The position numbers and the translations under genes were made by a program. The notes under the pieces are model-generated. The model did no database searches and was not told the DNA's origin. It saw nothing but the letters and a program-made list of their open reading frames with translations. From contig JBOFIT010000161.1 of the NCBI GenBank assembly GCA_051650305.1, positions 1-7,470 on the forward strand: a stretch of 7,470 nucleotides of DNA, written 5' to 3'. The DNA comes from JBOFDK01 sp051650305. Its GTDB lineage: Bacteria; Bacillota; Clostridia; Lachnospirales; Cellulosilyticaceae. Position 1 is the first letter of the stretch, and every line of letters starts with the position of its first letter. Shown one piece after another: positions 6,012 through 7,470 of the stretch.

Positions 6012-6017
6012 CAGATT

Positions 6018-7295
6018 ATGAATACAGAAAAATATGCGAACTATTTACAGATTTTAAAAGAAGAACTGGTACCAGCAATGGGATGCACTGAGCCTATAGC
6101 TATAGCTTATGCAGCAGCGAAGGCAAGAGAAGTACTCGGGAAGATGCCAGAAAAGGTAGAAGTAAAATGCAGTGGTAATATTATCAAAAACGCTAAATGT
6201 GTGACGGTACCGAATACAGGTGACCTAAAAGGCATCGAAGCAAGTGCGGTTATAGGCGTTGTGGCAGGTAAACCAGAAAAAGAACTAGAAGTCATCAGTG
6301 TAGTGGATGAAGCAAGCATCAAAGAAACTTCAAGGCTTTTAAGTGAGGGGTACTGTGAGGTAACGTTATTAGATACTAAAGTATCACTTCATATTTTAGT
6401 AGAAGTAAAAGCAGGAGAAGAGTCTGCTAGTGTAGAGATAAAGTATACCCATACAAACATCACATCCATTACTAAAAATGGTGAAGTACTTTTCCAAGCG
6501 GACGAAACACCAGATAGATATCTCGGTGTCTTTATAGACCGTAGTATCTTAAATGTAGAAGATATTTATGAGTTTGCAAATACAGTGAACTTAGAAGATG
6601 TACGAGAGTTATTAGAGAGACAGATTGCTTATAATACCCGTATCGCTGAGGAAGGGCTAAAAGGCATCTATGGACTTGGCATAGGAAAGGTGCTTTTAAG
6701 TGCTAGTCCGGAAAACTGTACGCAGACAAAGATTAAAGCTTATGCAGCAGCAGCATCTGAAGCACGTATGAGTGGAAGTGCACTACCAGTTGTGACCAAT
6801 TCAGGAAGTGGGAATCAAGGGATGACTTCATCAGTCCCTGTTATCGTATATGCAAAAGAGAAGGGATTATCTGAGGAGGCACTTTATCGCGGACTCGTAT
6901 TTTCTAACTTAATGACAATTCATCAAAAAACTGTCATAGGACGTTTATCAGCTTTCTGTGGTGCAGTCAGTGCATCTTGTGCTAGTGGAGCAGCCATTAC
7001 GTACCTAGCAGGTGGAAGCATCGAGCAAATTAAGATGACCATTACAAATACCCTTGCCAATGTAGCAGGCATCGTATGTGATGGTGCGAAGCCGTCATGT
7101 GCAGCAAAGATTGCATCAAGCCTTGATGGCGCCTTAATGGGGCATCACCTTGCTATGGCACATCAAGCGTACGAAGCAAATACAGGTATCGTCAAAGACT
7201 GTATCGAAGGAACCATTGCGGCAGTTGGCCGACTTGGTAAATACGGTATGTATGAGACAGATAAAGAAATCTTAAATATCATGCTTGATCAATAA
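6018..7295 (+). CDS. cyuA: L-cysteine desulfidase, iron-sulfur enzyme (CyuA/UPF0597 family)
   Basis: This enzyme breaks L-cysteine into pyruvate, ammonia and hydrogen sulfide without pyridoxal phosphate, using an oxygen-sensitive [4Fe-4S] cluster, in the cytoplasm. The 425-residue protein matches Escherichia coli CyuA (YhaM) along its length. Visible signatures are PAMGCTEPIA (19-28) with Cys23, the presumed catalytic base, and NSGSGNQG (261-268). Cys314, Cys354 and Cys361 are spaced 40 and 7 apart, exactly as I recall for the cluster ligands Cys282, Cys322 and Cys329 of the Methanocaldococcus enzyme. Cys321 is an additional cysteine. I start it at 6018 rather than the in-frame ATG at 6000 because of the ribosome binding site and because the family N-terminus aligns better. 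It lies 28 bases after the flavoprotein gene with no terminator between. It is the catabolic end point of the operon. An oxygen-labile cluster fits an anaerobe. Confidence 0.93.
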   Translation: MNTEKYANYLQILKEELVPAMGCTEPIAIAYAAAKAREVLGKMPEKVEVKCSGNIIKNAKCVTVPNTGDLKGIEASAVIGVVAGKPEKELEVISVVDEASIKETSRLLSEGYCEVTLLDTKVSLHILVEVKAGEESASVEIKYTHTNITSITKNGEVLFQADETPDRYLGVFIDRSILNVEDIYEFANTVNLEDVRELLERQIAYNTRIAEEGLKGIYGLGIGKVLLSASPENCTQTKIKAYAAAASEARMSGSALPVVTNSGSGNQGMTSSVPVIVYAKEKGLSEEALYRGLVFSNLMTIHQKTVIGRLSAFCGAVSASCASGAAITYLAGGSIEQIKMTITNTLANVAGIVCDGAKPSCAAKIASSLDGALMGHHLAMAHQAYEANTGIVKDCIEGTIAAVGRLGKYGMYETDKEILNIMLDQ

Positions 7296-7301
7296 AATAA
7301 C

Positions 7302-7330
7302 AAAAGGCTACTTCGATGAAGTAGTCTTTT
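7302..7330 (+). terminator. Intrinsic terminator of the cystine operon
   Basis: AAAAGGCTACTTC (7302-7314) pairs with GAAGTAGTCTTTT (7318-7330) with a single G-T pair and a GAT loop, ending in four T. It starts 7 bases after the desulfidase stop. Confidence 0.9.
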
Positions 7331-7389
7331 ATTATGTATACAAATAAAATTCAAAAAATTACCAAAATGACATTAAAGCATAACAAACA

Positions 7390-7418
7390 TATACAAGTAT
7401 AGTTTTTGGAATTATAAT
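7390..7418 (+). promoter_or_regulatory. Candidate promoter of the truncated downstream gene
   Basis: TATACA (7390-7395, four of six matches to the -35 consensus) and a perfect TATAAT (7413-7418) are 17 bases apart, 36 bases before the next start codon. The rest of 7331-7441 is AT-rich with no other recognisable feature. Confidence 0.55.
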
Positions 7419-7454
7419 AAAAACAAGAGTAAATTCTAAAAAAGGGGGAGTTAT

Positions 7455-7470
7455 ATGTTTCAATTTCCAG
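7455..7470 (+). CDS. Start of a gene cut by the window edge
   Basis: Only five codons (MFQFP) and one extra base are visible. The ATG follows AAGGGGGAG (7442-7450), the same strong ribosome binding site as the lipoprotein gene, and a TATAAT promoter. It is a separate unit because a terminator ends the previous operon. The product cannot be identified. Confidence 0.6.

Noticed and set aside
6000..6017. Upstream ATG start for the desulfidase
   Set aside because: No ribosome binding site precedes 6000. GAGGGG at 6006-6011 is well placed for the ATG at 6018, and the family N-terminus fits the shorter form.

Overview
This looks like chromosomal DNA from an AT-rich, low-GC Gram-positive bacterium, most likely of class Clostridia. 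Supporting signs are strong purine-rich ribosome binding sites, sigma-A-like promoters, T-tailed hairpin terminators, a lipobox lipoprotein, and a Bacillus/Clostridium-style TcyP transporter. All three tRNA genes lack an encoded CCA. A placement near the Lachnospirales is only a guess. I saw no mobile element, CRISPR array, integrase, origin or rRNA.

Layout, left to right. (1) Positions 1-257: the end of a tRNA cluster, with tRNA-Lys(TTT, 5' end cut off by the window), tRNA-Leu(TAG) and tRNA-Gly(TCC), closed by a strong terminator. (2) 357-1483: a single-gene unit for a methionine-rich secreted lipoprotein of unknown function, followed by a long perfect inverted repeat without a T-tract. (3) 1505-2347: a single gene for a BirA-like protein. 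It keeps the DNA-binding domain, but its biotin-ligase signature motifs are badly degraded and the C-terminal domain is missing. Its terminator overlaps the end of the gene and probably also serves the converging gene. (4) 2390-3137, minus strand: a Prx6-type peroxiredoxin. (5) 3191-7330, plus strand: a tight three-gene operon of a TcyP-type cystine symporter, a CoA-disulfide-reductase-like flavoprotein (GTG start) and an iron-sulfur L-cysteine desulfidase, ended by a terminator. (6) 7390-7470: promoter, ribosome binding site and first five codons of another gene.

The operon reads as one pathway: import cystine, reduce the disulfide with NAD(P)H, directly or through CoA, then split cysteine into pyruvate, ammonia and sulfide. 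The transporter and desulfidase assignments are strong. The exact disulfide reduced by the middle enzyme is inference. The peroxiredoxin is transcribed divergently from the same 176-base intergenic region, which could link redox defence to cystine use.

The two points most worth following are the cystine import-reduction-desulfuration cassette and the probably inactive BirA paralogue.
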